Assembly: GCA_905182645.1 (NCBI GenBank) | Contig: CAJJCJ010000008.1 | Location: 1-64,000, forward strand | From: an uncultured Sulfitobacter sp. | Lineage (GTDB): Bacteria; Pseudomonadota; Alphaproteobacteria; Rhodobacterales; Rhodobacteraceae | Direction: 5' to 3' | Length of the DNA: 64,000 nucleotides | In this document: positions 9,698 through 18,384 of the stretch, in pieces | Layout: each line of letters starts with the position of its first letter | How positions within the stretch are numbered: the first letter of the stretch is position 1 | The notes under the pieces: model-generated | Database searches by the model: none | Told to the model about the DNA's origin: nothing | Seen by the model: the letters and a program-made list of their open reading frames with translations, nothing else | Program-made: the position numbers and the translations under genes

Positions 9698-11170
9698 CTA
9701 TTCAGCCGCAACTTTGGGTTGGAAACCTTTGGCGATCATGTCGGTGGGTTTGACGGGGTATTCACCCGAGAAACACGCGTCACAGAACGCGGGAGACTTA
9801 GCATCGCGTCCGTTTGCTTCGCCAGAGGCGCGGTAAAGCCCGTCGAGCGAGATGAACTTGAGGCTATCGACGCCTAAGTGATCGCGCATCTGGTCCTCGG
9901 TCATGTTGGCGGCCAGCAGTTTGTCACGGTCGGGTGTGTCGACGCCGTAAAAGCAGGGCCATGCGGTTGGTGGCGACGCGATGCGAAAGTGAACTTCGGC
10001 GGCGCCCGCATCAAGGATCATTTCCTTGATTTTGCGGCTGGTTGTGCCGCGCACAACACTGTCGTCGACCAAAATGATGCGTTTGCCTTTGACCAGCGCC
10101 CGATTGACGTTGAGTTTGAGGCGCACACCCATGTTGCGGATTGATTCAGTGGGCTCGATGAAGGTCCTACCCATGTATTGGTTGCGGATGATACCCATCG
10201 CGTAGGGAATGCCGGATTCAAGCGAATAGCCGATCGCTGCAGGGGTGCCGCTGTCTGGCACAGGGCAGACGAGGTCCGCGTCAACGGGGGCCTCTTTGGC
10301 CAATTCGCGGCCGATGTTTTCGCGTGTCTCATAGACTGACCGCCCACCAAGGATGCTGTCGGGTCGCGAAAAGTAGACGTTTTCAAAGATGCAGAACCGC
10401 GATTTTGCGGGGCGGAATGGGAAGTGGCTTTGGACGCCGTGCTTTTCGCTGATCACAACCATTTCGCCGGGTGCAATCTCGCGGACGAATTCAGCGCCGA
10501 TGATGTCAAGTGCGCAGGTTTCGGACGCAAGCGCCCAGCCGTCACCGATTTTACCAAGCACCAACGGGCGCACGCCCAATGGATCACGGCAGCCGATAAT
10601 CTTAGTGCGGGTCATTGCGACGATGGAAAACGCGCCTTCGACTTTGCGCAGGGCTTCTTCCATGCGGTCGGGGATATTTTGGCCCATCGAGCGCGCCATC
10701 AGGTGGATGATGCATTCGCTGTCTGAGGATGATTGAAAGATTGATCCGCGTTCAATCAGTTCGCGGCGCAGCGCATCGGCGTTGGTGATGTTGCCGTTAT
10801 GCGCGATGGCCGCACCGCCCATGGAAAATTCGCCAAAGAACGGCTGCACATCGCGCATCGCCGTTTGGCCCTTGGACCCAGCGGTCGAATAACGGACGTG
10901 GCCGATGCCAATGGGGCCGGGCAGGGAGGCCATCATGTTTGGGGACGTGAAGTTATCACGCACGAGACCCATCCGCCGTTGCTGATTAAAGCCAGTTTCA
11001 AAGTCGTGTGTGACGATGCCGCCTGCTTCTTGGCCGCGGTGCTGAAGGGCGTGTAGGCCGAGCGCTACGAAGTTGGATGCGTCGGCGACGCCAACAACGC
11101 CAAACACGCCACATTCCTCTCGCAGTTTATCATCGTCAAAGGGATGGGCGGGGAGGAATGCGTGGGACAA
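9698..11170 (-). CDS. purF: Amidophosphoribosyltransferase
   Basis: First committed step of purine synthesis: glutamine and PRPP give phosphoribosylamine. The 490-residue protein has a glutamine amidotransferase class II domain whose nucleophile is C20 in REECGVFGVVG, implying removal of a short propeptide. A PRPP-binding phosphoribosyltransferase domain follows (RIILVDDSVVRGTTSRKI). CDACFSGEYP near the C-terminus and the internal RFCIFE cysteine indicate the [4Fe-4S]-containing, propeptide-processed type found in Bacillus and many proteobacteria. Downstream of cvpA on the same strand, but separated by a terminator-like hairpin. Confidence 0.96.
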   Translation of the reverse strand: MSHAFLPAHPFDDDKLREECGVFGVVGVADASNFVALGLHALQHRGQEAGGIVTHDFETGFNQQRRMGLVRDNFTSPNMMASLPGPIGIGHVRYSTAGSKGQTAMRDVQPFFGEFSMGGAAIAHNGNITNADALRRELIERGSIFQSSSDSECIIHLMARSMGQNIPDRMEEALRKVEGAFSIVAMTRTKIIGCRDPLGVRPLVLGKIGDGWALASETCALDIIGAEFVREIAPGEMVVISEKHGVQSHFPFRPAKSRFCIFENVYFSRPDSILGGRSVYETRENIGRELAKEAPVDADLVCPVPDSGTPAAIGYSLESGIPYAMGIIRNQYMGRTFIEPTESIRNMGVRLKLNVNRALVKGKRIILVDDSVVRGTTSRKIKEMILDAGAAEVHFRIASPPTAWPCFYGVDTPDRDKLLAANMTEDQMRDHLGVDSLKFISLDGLYRASGEANGRDAKSPAFCDACFSGEYPVKPTDMIAKGFQPKVAAE

Positions 11171-11260
11171 GGTGAGCTGCTCCGTGTCAAGTTGCGGTTA
11201 TAAAAGTGTCATAGTCGCTTGCGCGGGCCATGTCACGACTGCGTCGTTACGACGGGGTAG

Positions 11261-11297
11261 AAAATAGGCCCCGCGCCAGTGTGGCGGGGGCCTATTT
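11261..11297 (-). terminator. Rho-independent-type terminator between cvpA and purF
   Basis: An inverted repeat pairing AAATAGGCCCC with GGGGCCTATTT around a short loop lies just after the cvpA stop on the minus strand. The A/T ends of the stem give a U-rich tail after transcription from either side. It probably separates the radA-cvpA transcript from purF. Confidence 0.65.
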
Positions 11298-11305
11298 GAT
11301 TTGAT

Positions 11306-11875
11306 TTACTCTGGGGTGCCACAGTTACCAACGAGTTGTTCATATTGGGTGGTGATCCAACCCAGTGCGGCCTCTGGGTCCCGCTCGCCGATTTGACCGG
11401 TCATTTGACTAAATACTTTGGCAGAGCGGCTATTTTCGACCATATCGATTTGCTGCGATGACAGGACCGTTTGGTAGACAAAGAATGCGACGGTTACCAA
11501 AAGGACGCCGCGTGCGACGCCAAATAGAAATCCGAACCCTTGATCGAGACCCCCAAGTGCAGAGCGCTGAATGAGACTGGAAAAGAGCGGCGTAAAGATT
11601 GACACGACAACTAGTGCGACTGCGAATACGGCTGCGAATGACGCGATGATAGATAATTCACAGCTGTCCCCGATGAAATCCCCAACAACTGGAATTTGTC
11701 GGATCAGCGGTTGAACTGTGTCTGCAAAGATGAACGCCAGAATGGTCGCCCCGATCCAGCCTGCAATTGCCATCGCTTCACGCACGAAACCGCGACTGTA
11801 AGCCAACAGCGCTGAAACAACGATTATGACGGCAACGACCCCGTCAATAATTGTGAAACCTTCCATGTCCGACAC
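11306..11875 (-). CDS. cvpA: CvpA family membrane protein
   Basis: A 189-residue protein with four hydrophobic segments; it begins FTIIDGVVAVIIVVSALLAYSRGFVREAM, the CvpA signature of an N-terminal helix followed by YSRGFxREA. CvpA was named for colicin V production and is linked to envelope homeostasis; its molecular function is not settled. It lies 12 bases after radA and ahead of purF, the same cvpA-purF association seen in E. coli. Confidence 0.9.
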   Translation of the reverse strand: MSDMEGFTIIDGVVAVIIVVSALLAYSRGFVREAMAIAGWIGATILAFIFADTVQPLIRQIPVVGDFIGDSCELSIIASFAAVFAVALVVVSIFTPLFSSLIQRSALGGLDQGFGFLFGVARGVLLVTVAFFVYQTVLSSQQIDMVENSRSAKVFSQMTGQIGERDPEAALGWITTQYEQLVGNCGTPE

Positions 11876-11887
11876 CCTTTGCTGTTC

Positions 11888-13261
11888 TTAGACGGGGCCA
11901 CGGTCCCCAAATACTTGCGTAACAAACGTGGCCAGATCGCTGGTTTCCCGCATCTCTAGCCCCGCCACTGCAACCTTCTTAGTCTGTTGCGGTGTGATTG
12001 CAGACGTAAAACCAAGTTTTTGCGCTTCTTTCAATCTATTTTCGGTCTGCACGACCGGACGAAGTGCCCCAGACAGGCTAATTTCGCCAAAAATAACAAC
12101 TTCGGCAGGTAACGGGGCGTCTTCACGGGCAGAAACAAGTGCCGCAGCGATGGCCAAATCGGCGCCGGGATCGGTAATGCGCATGCCGCCAGCGACATTG
12201 AGGTACACATCAAGCCCCGTGAACGGCACGCCGCAGCGCGATTCGAGGACCGCGAGGATCATTCCAAGCCGTCCGCTATCCAATCCGACGACGGATCGTT
12301 TGGCATTGGGCTGTGCTGATGGTGACACGAGCGCTTGGATTTCGCCCAAGATCGGGCGGGACCCTTCGATGCCTGCAAAGACGGCTGATCCGGGGGCGGG
12401 TTTACCGCGATCTGACAGAAACAGGGCAGAGGGATTTTTGACCTCTGCCAGCCCTTTGCCCGTCATTTCAAACACGCCGATTTCATCCGCAGGACCAAAG
12501 CGGTTCTTGACTGAACGCAGGATGCGGAATTGGTGGCCGCGATCGCCTTCAAAATAAAGCACCGTGTCAACCATATGTTCGACCACCCGCGGACCGGCGA
12601 TTGTGCCGTCCTTTGTGACGTGGCCGACCATGATCACGGCCATGTTGCGCTGTTTCGCGAATGTGGTCAGCTCGTGCGCCGACGAGCGGACTTGGGATAC
12701 CGACCCCGGTGCGCTGTCGACATTGTCGGCCCACATGGTTTGAATAGAATCAATGATCGCGAGGTCGGGTTTTTCAGCCTCTAGCGTGGTCAGGATGTCG
12801 CGCAAGTTTGTTTCTGACGCGAGTTTGACGGGGCTTCCGGTGAGGCCCAGCCGTTGTGCCCTCATTTGGACCTGCGACGCAGATTCTTCGCCAGAGATGT
12901 AGATGACCTTCAGCCCGTTGCGCGCAAACCGTGCGGCGGCTTGCAGCATCAGGGTGGATTTACCGATACCGGGATCGCCGCCAACAAGCAGGGCCGACCC
13001 TTGCACAAGGCCGCCGCCAAGCACGCGGTCAAGTTCACCCACGCCAACGAGGGTGCGCGCTGGTGGTGGTTCTTGGCTTGCTAGGTCGGTGAGCGGGATT
13101 TTTTTACCGCGCATACCGCCCAGTGATTTTTTGGCAGGGCCAGAGCCAAGTGGTTTATCCTCGACAATTGTATTCCACGCCTGACAGGCGTCGCATTGCC
13201 CACCCCATTTGGTTTGGGACGCGCCACATTCATTGCAAGTATAGATTGGTTGTTTTGCCAT
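11888..13261 (-). CDS. radA: DNA repair protein RadA (branch-migration helicase)
   Basis: I chose the ATG at 13261 (MAKQPIYTCNECG), the conserved RadA N-terminus, over a longer frame to 13309. Visible parts in order: a C4 zinc finger (CNECG, then CDACQAW), a RecA-like ATPase with Walker A GGDPGIGKST, the RadA-specific VKNRFGPADE motif, and a C-terminal Lon-protease-like domain without the catalytic site. RadA drives branch migration of recombination intermediates. Confidence 0.95.
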   Translation of the reverse strand: MAKQPIYTCNECGASQTKWGGQCDACQAWNTIVEDKPLGSGPAKKSLGGMRGKKIPLTDLASQEPPPARTLVGVGELDRVLGGGLVQGSALLVGGDPGIGKSTLMLQAAARFARNGLKVIYISGEESASQVQMRAQRLGLTGSPVKLASETNLRDILTTLEAEKPDLAIIDSIQTMWADNVDSAPGSVSQVRSSAHELTTFAKQRNMAVIMVGHVTKDGTIAGPRVVEHMVDTVLYFEGDRGHQFRILRSVKNRFGPADEIGVFEMTGKGLAEVKNPSALFLSDRGKPAPGSAVFAGIEGSRPILGEIQALVSPSAQPNAKRSVVGLDSGRLGMILAVLESRCGVPFTGLDVYLNVAGGMRITDPGADLAIAAALVSAREDAPLPAEVVIFGEISLSGALRPVVQTENRLKEAQKLGFTSAITPQQTKKVAVAGLEMRETSDLATFVTQVFGDRGPV

Positions 13262-13330
13262 GTTCCCGTTTTGCCCCATTAACCATGCGCTGTCTATGGG
13301 GCAATTCATAGGTGCCTTCGGTGGACATAT

Positions 13331-13777
13331 TTAGGCTTTGGAAAAGTGGGCTGTCAGGGCCGAGATTAGAATCGACGCAAGAATGCAGGCGGTGAACAGA
13401 TATAAGCCCCACATGGTTTCAATTTTGCCGATACCGACGCCTTTGGTCACCACGATATACAGCGCGATGAGAAATACATCTGCCATGGCGAGTTTGCCGA
13501 TCCAAGTTAGCGCTGGCAGCAGTTTGGGGCTGGCGAGGTTGAAGTGCAGCAAGGCAAGGCTGATGGTTTTGAGGTAGGGCGCAAAAAGCGCGAATGCTGT
13601 GACCAGCAGCGCGAGGGCGACGTCGCTGTCCCAGAGGCTTTGCAATCCGGTGATGACGCTGATTTCGGACAGGCCAAATAACGGCAGAAGACCTGCGCGC
13701 ATCAATGGTGCAAACCATGCGATAGGAAAAAGGATCAGCAGGGCCAGATTGGCCCCGCGCAGGACGTTTTGCATCAT
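13331..13777 (-). CDS. Paraquat-inducible protein A-like membrane protein
   Basis: A 148-residue inner-membrane protein with four predicted spans and the PqiA-like pattern (FAPLMRAGLLPLFGLSEIS, LALLVTAFALFAPYLK, and MADVFLIALYIVVTKG). PqiA proteins accompany MCE lipid-transport systems. Here it is followed 14 bases later by an MlaF/MlaE-type ABC pair, which suggests a common role in moving lipids across the envelope. Two adjacent ATG codons are possible starts. No MCE-domain protein is encoded nearby. Confidence 0.75.
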   Translation of the reverse strand: MMQNVLRGANLALLILFPIAWFAPLMRAGLLPLFGLSEISVITGLQSLWDSDVALALLVTAFALFAPYLKTISLALLHFNLASPKLLPALTWIGKLAMADVFLIALYIVVTKGVGIGKIETMWGLYLFTACILASILISALTAHFSKA

Positions 13778-13791
13778 TGCTCGCCTTTTGA

Positions 13792-14532
13792 TTAACGCAG
13801 GGTTGGAATGGGTCCAGTCGCGCTTCCGGTGATGAATTGCAGCACATGGGCATCGTCTGTCTGATCAAGGGCGCCTATGTTTCCGTGCCATTGCACAACC
13901 CCGTCGTGGATCATGGCAACCTGATCAGCGATGGCGTGCACCGACGACATATCATGTGTGATCGTGATCGCGGTGGCGCCCATTTCTGTCGTAATCTCGC
14001 GGATAAGGTCGTTGATGACGCCCGCCAAAATCGGGTCAAGTCCAGCAGTGGGCTCGTCAAAAAAGATGATTTCAGGGTCAGCCGCGATGGCCCGCGCAAG
14101 GCCCACACGTTTTTGCATGCCGCCCGACAGCTCGGCTGGAAATTTATCAGCGACGTCTGGCCCAAGGCCAACCCGGCGCAGTTTTTCTGCAGCCAAATCC
14201 CGAAGATCGCCGCGAGATTGACCTGACCGCAGCATCCGAAAACACACGTTTTCCCACACCGGCAGGCTGTCAAAAAGTGCGGAGGCTTGGAACAGCATTC
14301 CAAATCTGTGCAGTAGTTTATCGTGCCCGCTGCGGGTCACGTCTTGGCCGTCAATGATGATTTGCCCCGCATCAGGTGTTATCAACCCGATGATGCATTT
14401 GATCAAAACCGATTTACCTGTGCCGGACCCGCCGATCACCACCAGCGATTGCCCTTTGTCCACATGCAGATCAACACCGCGCAATACTGCGTTGTATCCA
14501 AATGTTTTAGTGATGCCTGAAAGTGTGATCAT
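13792..14532 (-). CDS. ABC transporter ATP-binding protein, MlaF-type
   Basis: A 246-residue ATPase: Walker [13 protein letters not shown] signature [14 protein letters not shown], Walker [14 protein letters not shown], followed by an H-loop TITHDM. The [10 protein letters not shown] form of the signature is typical of the Mla/MCE lipid-transport ATPases. It overlaps the permease gene by four bases. Likely powers phospholipid movement between the membranes. Confidence 0.9.
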   Translation of the reverse strand: MITLSGITKTFGYNAVLRGVDLHVDKGQSLVVIGGSGTGKSVLIKCIIGLITPDAGQIIIDGQDVTRSGHDKLLHRFGMLFQASALFDSLPVWENVCFRMLRSGQSRGDLRDLAAEKLRRVGLGPDVADKFPAELSGGMQKRVGLARAIAADPEIIFFDEPTAGLDPILAGVINDLIREITTEMGATAITITHDMSSVHAIADQVAMIHDGVVQWHGNIGALDQTDDAHVLQFITGSATGPIPTLR

Positions 14533-15305
14533 ATTGAAAAGAACGCCTCTGTCAGGATCAGGTTGGCCACAAGGATCAACACTGCCGCTGCAACGACGGC
14601 CCCTTTGGTGGCGGCCCCAACGCCGCTGGCGCCGCGTCCCGCTGCCATGCCATAGTAGCAGCCCATGAGTGCGGCGATGAAGCCAAATACCGCCCCTTTG
14701 ACCAATGACGATATGACGTCGCGCTGTTCTAGAAAATCGACGGTGTTTTGCAGATATGATGCTGCGTTAAAGCCCAGACGCTCGGTTCCAACAATATAGC
14801 CGCCCAAAATGCCGATAATGTCGCCGACACCAACGAGCGCGGGCATGACGAGAGTCGCCGCTAGAACACGCGGCACTGTGAGGTATTTCATGGGGTGGGT
14901 CGATAGGGTGACGAGTGCGTCGATTTGTTCGGTTACCTTCATCGTCGCGATTTCAGCGGCAATGGAGGATGTGACGCGGGCGGCAATCATCAGCCCGACA
15001 AGCACTGGTCCCAGTTCACGCACCATGCCGATAGCGACGATTTGCGGCACCACGGCCTCGGCTGAGAAACGCGCACCACCGGAATAGATTTGCAATGCAA
15101 GAGCGCCGCCGGTGAACAGGGCCGTAAGCCCAACAACTGGCAGCGATAGGAACCCGATTTGGAATAATGCTTGGCCAAACTCGCGCCCGTAAAACGGCTG
15201 CGTGGCCAGATGGCGAAACGTGCTAGCAGTGAACAAGGCGATCCGCCCAACGGTTGTAAATCCGCCAAGGGTCGCAGCCCCGATCATCGCCAGTAGGCGT
15301 TTCAT
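14529..15305 (-). CDS. MlaE-type ABC transporter permease
   Basis: A 258-residue permease with about five membrane spans and the MlaE core ([43 protein letters not shown]). I place the start at 15305 (ATGAAACGC), overlapping the true end of alr by ATGA. A continuous frame of 615 codons extends from here back through the first part of alr, but only because alr carries a one-base insertion; the fusion is almost certainly artificial. Together with the adjacent ATPase it forms a lipid ABC transporter. Confidence 0.9.
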   Translation of the reverse strand: MKRLLAMIGAATLGGFTTVGRIALFTASTFRHLATQPFYGREFGQALFQIGFLSLPVVGLTALFTGGALALQIYSGGARFSAEAVVPQIVAIGMVRELGPVLVGLMIAARVTSSIAAEIATMKVTEQIDALVTLSTHPMKYLTVPRVLAATLVMPALVGVGDIIGILGGYIVGTERLGFNAASYLQNTVDFLEQRDVISSLVKGAVFGFIAALMGCYYGMAAGRGASGVGAATKGAVVAAAVLILVANLILTEAFFSI

Positions 15306-16340
15306 CCGCCGCGTGTCCGGCGTGTATAGCGCCCACCAAGTGACGTCAGGATTTCGTAGCCAATTGTGCCGGACGCGTCTGCCAGTTGATCCACTGTTTG
15401 TTGATCCCCAAGCAGGGTCAACGCATGCGGGTCTTCTTTGAGGTCGGTCACATCCACGGTCAGTAAGTCCATCGACACGCGGCCAATAAGTGGCACGGGT
15501 TCGTTGCCGTAAAATAGCGTGGCCTTGTCTGACATCGACCGGATCAAGCCGTCTGCGTAGCCCGCTGATAGGGTCGCGATCTCGGCTTGGGCGCGTGGCC
15601 TGCCAGCTATTGGCGTAGCCCACGACTTCGCCCGCGTCCAAGTGCCGAATTTGCACAACGGGCAGGTCCATTTGCACGACTGGGCGCGCTTTTGTGAATG
15701 GCAGCCCGCCGTAAAGCCCGATACCGGGCCGGCACAGATCAAAGTGATAGTCTTTGCCCAGCAAAATTCCACCCGTGGCCGCGAGCGACCGTGGCACGGT
15801 GATCCCGTCGGTCATTTTATGGAATACATCAAGTTGATAGGCATTCATTGGGTGATCAGGCTCGTCGGCACAAGCCAGATGGGACATCACAACTGTTGGC
15901 CGCTGCGCCAAAGCGATTTCCGCGACCGCTGCCCATTCATCCCATTCCATGCCAAGCCGGTTCATACCCGTATCAAGCTGAATGCCAAACGGATGGCCGG
16001 GCAGGGCGTCAAAATGACGAGTAACTTGTTCAAGCGAATTCAAGATCGGCGTCAGGCCTAAATCACCAATTGTGTCGGTGTCACCGCGCATGTGGCCTGC
16101 AAATACCGAAACCTCTGGGCCGGGACCAACGGCGTTGCGCACAGCACCGCCTTCTTCGGCGACGGCCACAAAGAACCGGCGTGCGCCTGCTTTTGCCAAT
16201 GCCTTGGCCACGGTCGCGGCCCCAAGGCCGTATCCGTCTGCTTTGACAACGGCCGCCGTTTCCACGGAGGTCATTTTATCCAAGGCCCGCCAGTTTGCGA
16301 TAATGGCGTCGAGGTCGATCGTGATATGTCCGGTGCTCAT
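15302..16340 (-). pseudogene. alr: Alanine racemase interrupted by a one-base frameshift
   Basis: PLP enzyme that makes D-alanine for peptidoglycan. From 16340 the frame reads a good Alr: [11 protein letters not shown] holds the PLP-linked lysine, and [18 protein letters not shown] and [13 protein letters not shown] follow. After [14 protein letters not shown] the frame breaks. The missing C-terminal domain ([12 protein letters not shown], then [16 protein letters not shown]) continues in another frame to a TGA at 15302. Removing one base from the CC pair opposite 15584-15585 restores a normal 345-residue enzyme. Sequencing error is the simplest explanation. If real, D-alanine supply would depend on another racemase. 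Confidence 0.88.
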
Positions 16341-16810
16341 GACGATTCTTTTGGCAGCACAGGCGCTTTGCGGCAAGAGGAAGAATAGGGCTGAAACTGC
16401 AAATTTGGCGTTCCAGCCTTAAATTTGCGGATTTTCGCGCAATTGTTCCGTGAGCATTAGACGACACCGACGCGCCTATTACGAAAGGTCATAGGGCAAT
16501 TGGAAATGCCACGTGATCAACGCCCGTTTGGGAGTGGCTGGTTGTCGTTTGCTTCTCGGTCTTTCGCTTGCATGAATGATTGAATTCAACCGCCATCATC
16601 GCGCCAAATGAAGTCTGGCGATCCCAAAAGTAGAACAATACGTCCTCTCAGAGAACTTTGTTGATCACCTTTTGAACCTAAGAAACCCTTTGTCCAACTT
16701 CTCAATTTGTTGAAAATTTGATAGAAAAAGCAATGTTGTACTGAATTTCTTTTATCTGGGTGGAAGTCTTTAGGAAAGTTGCACGATTATTTTAAAGGGA
16801 TATTATTTTT
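16341..16810. other. Noncoding AT-rich stretch between alr and the Hint gene
   Basis: About 470 bases with no supported gene. Base composition turns markedly AT-rich from about 16,560 to the start of the Hint-fold gene, including several runs of A and T. It probably contains the promoters of the divergent genes on either side, but I could not pick a convincing -35/-10 pair. No repeat or tRNA-like structure seen. Confidence 0.5.
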
Positions 16811-17371
16811 ATGTTACAAGAAGAAATTTTCAGCTCCGCCTTGCTGCAAAGTGTTGCAGCAAAATGTAAAACAAATGCAGTTTTGGCAGAAAAACCGTCT
16901 GTCGCAACAAAAAAACACTCCTGGTTTATTCCTGGCTTTGGGGCCGGTGCACGTGTTGCGACTTCGTTTGGTCATGTTCCGGTTGAAGCATTGCGTTGTC
17001 GTGATGAGATTAGGACGCGCGAAGGATGCTTTCTCAGGATTCAACACATTGACACAATTCGGCTTGATCGTCGTTTTCTGCTAACTCACCCTGACGCTCA
17101 GCCAATTGCGATCCCCAAAAATGGGTTGGGACCTGATGTCCCAAACCAAAACATCCTTGTGTCCGGTTCCCAGAAGATTGGATCGCCGAAACGATTCGAT
17201 CAGATTTCCGGTCGTATGGCATCAGAATACGTCGGCCAGACTAACATCATGCGCAAGAACCACGGGTATTTCACCTACTATGTTTTTCATTGCGGCGAAC
17301 CTTGCACTGCAAGTGTCGATGGCCTCTGGGTGGATTTGGACCCTGATGCTCTTGGTAAAATCGAGGAGTGA
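16811..17371 (+). CDS. Divergent Hint-domain (Hedgehog/intein-fold) protein lacking the catalytic cysteine
   Basis: A 186-residue protein. Residues 40-75 (IPGFGAGARVATSF, then HVPVEALRCRDEIRTREG) match the opening of bacterial Hint_2 domains, where CFxxGTxIxT is followed by a VExLxxGDxVxTxDG pattern. The nucleophilic cysteine position is occupied by other residues (HSWFIPGF). The later LVSxQHR-like block is LVSGSQKIG, with the histidine lost. It therefore looks like a Hint fold that cannot self-splice or self-cleave. Start ATG is preceded by AAAGGGA with generous spacing. It sits in an AT-rich, IS-scarred pocket, suggesting acquisition by transfer. Function unknown. Confidence 0.7.
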   Translation: MLQEEIFSSALLQSVAAKCKTNAVLAEKPSVATKKHSWFIPGFGAGARVATSFGHVPVEALRCRDEIRTREGCFLRIQHIDTIRLDRRFLLTHPDAQPIAIPKNGLGPDVPNQNILVSGSQKIGSPKRFDQISGRMASEYVGQTNIMRKNHGYFTYYVFHCGEPCTASVDGLWVDLDPDALGKIEE

Positions 17372-17655
17372 TCACAAGTAATCTGTGGTGGCTTTGCGAT
17401 TTTGGATTGGGCACTAATATGAATTCAGCGTTATCGCGCTGAGGTTGCCTTAGTAATTCGACCAGTTTGCAGCGGGGTGTGGGTGGATCAGGGGTTTGTT
17501 TAGGCTGCTGATCTCAATGGTTCCATGTTTCTGGGAGCGCCGAATTCTTTCAGTTATCCGGATGTCGATCCAACGCCCCATGCCATCAATTACCGGATGG
17601 TGATCTGTAAAATTACTGAGAGGCATGGACATCTGCACGTTCGTATCCTTCAGTG
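17372..17655. other. Noncoding stretch between the Hint gene and the IS remnant
   Basis: About 280 bases with no recognised gene. A short minus-strand open frame (63 codons) lies here but shows no family resemblance. Likely decayed flank of the neighbouring insertion sequence. Confidence 0.4.
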
Positions 17656-17686
17656 GGTAATCCCCTCAATTTTACTGGGGCTCAGC
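17656..17686 (-). repeat. Probable terminal inverted repeat end of an IS3-family element
   Basis: Just past the end of the transposase remnant, the minus strand reads CTGAGCCCCAGTAAAATTG and then GGGGATTACCC. This placement, a few bases after the transposase stop, and the sequence style (CAGTAAAA..GGGGATTACC) match the right end of IS3-family elements common in Rhodobacterales. The matching left end was not found, so the element is incomplete. Confidence 0.55.
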
Positions 17687-17694
17687 TGTAAAAT

Positions 17695-17935
17695 TTACGC
17701 GGCTGTTTTCAGTTTCATTGCGGGTGTTATGCCGCCGATGCCCGCGTCCATTGGGCTTGAACCAATTGCGCCCAAATCACGCTGGGTCTCTTAATGTTGT
17801 AAGTCCAGAGCCATTCTGTCGCCTGGTTTTGGGCCTGCTCAATCGTTTCAAAGATGTATTGGCTCAACCGTTTGCCGCGAAGGGTGCGGTTGTATCGCTC
17901 GATTGAAGTGGTCCGGATTTTTAGGGCAGTATTGT
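17695..17935 (-). pseudogene. Remnant of an IS3-family transposase (OrfB C-terminus)
   Basis: On the minus strand one frame reads TTSIERYNRTLRGKRLSQY, then IFETIEQAQNQATEWLWTYN. A second frame then gives GIGGITPAMKLKTAA and a stop. Together these are the well-known C-terminus of IS3-family OrfB integrase-type transposases (IERYNRT...WTYNxxRPNxGIGGITPAMKL). About 35 unrelated bases and a frame change separate the two parts. The N-terminal two thirds, with the DDE catalytic residues, and OrfA are missing. It is a dead fragment. Confidence 0.8.
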
Positions 17936-18384
17936 CGCTTAACTAAGATTCACCCTGCCTCAGGGTACAGCAACTATTTCAGAGAACAACATTGGCGCTG
18001 TCTGCGACATCGCGGTGAGTGTGCTTGTGATCATCAGACGTCATCAATGTGACCGCCCCATGTTTTTTCAGCCGACGAATATATATCGTGGCGCTGCCAT
18101 TATTCGTGCAGGCGCTCGCCATCCTCGCCGTGACTGATTTCGTGCAATGTTAGATGCCCCGCGCGTTTTGCATGATCCCGTTCTGATGGCAGTTCCGTTC
18201 GATCCATCATTCTAGAGAAAGATGGATTGGCTGTTTGGCACGCACCACTTGCCCTAAATTGAGTGGCCGAAAAATACGGTGTTGTCGTGGATCGTCTTCC
18301 AAAGAGCTATTGGAACCAGTTCAAATACCCGTTTATGAAAAAGAAACGCAAGTCAGCCGTAAAGTAAACGCGGCCTATCGATGT
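17936..18384. other. Unassigned, probably decayed sequence before dnaB
   Basis: About 450 bases with no intact gene. Short open frames occur on both strands. One on the + strand around 18,260-18,345 reads KYGVVVDRLPKSYWNQF, then KYPFMKKKRKSAVK, which looks protein-like but matches no family I know. It may be remains of a further mobile element next to the IS3 fragment. Confidence 0.4.

Noticed and set aside
14529-16376. A 615-codon continuous frame joining alanine racemase to an ABC permease
   Set aside because: The racemase C-terminal half lies in another frame and the permease has its own ATGA-overlapped start; the fusion depends on a one-base insertion.
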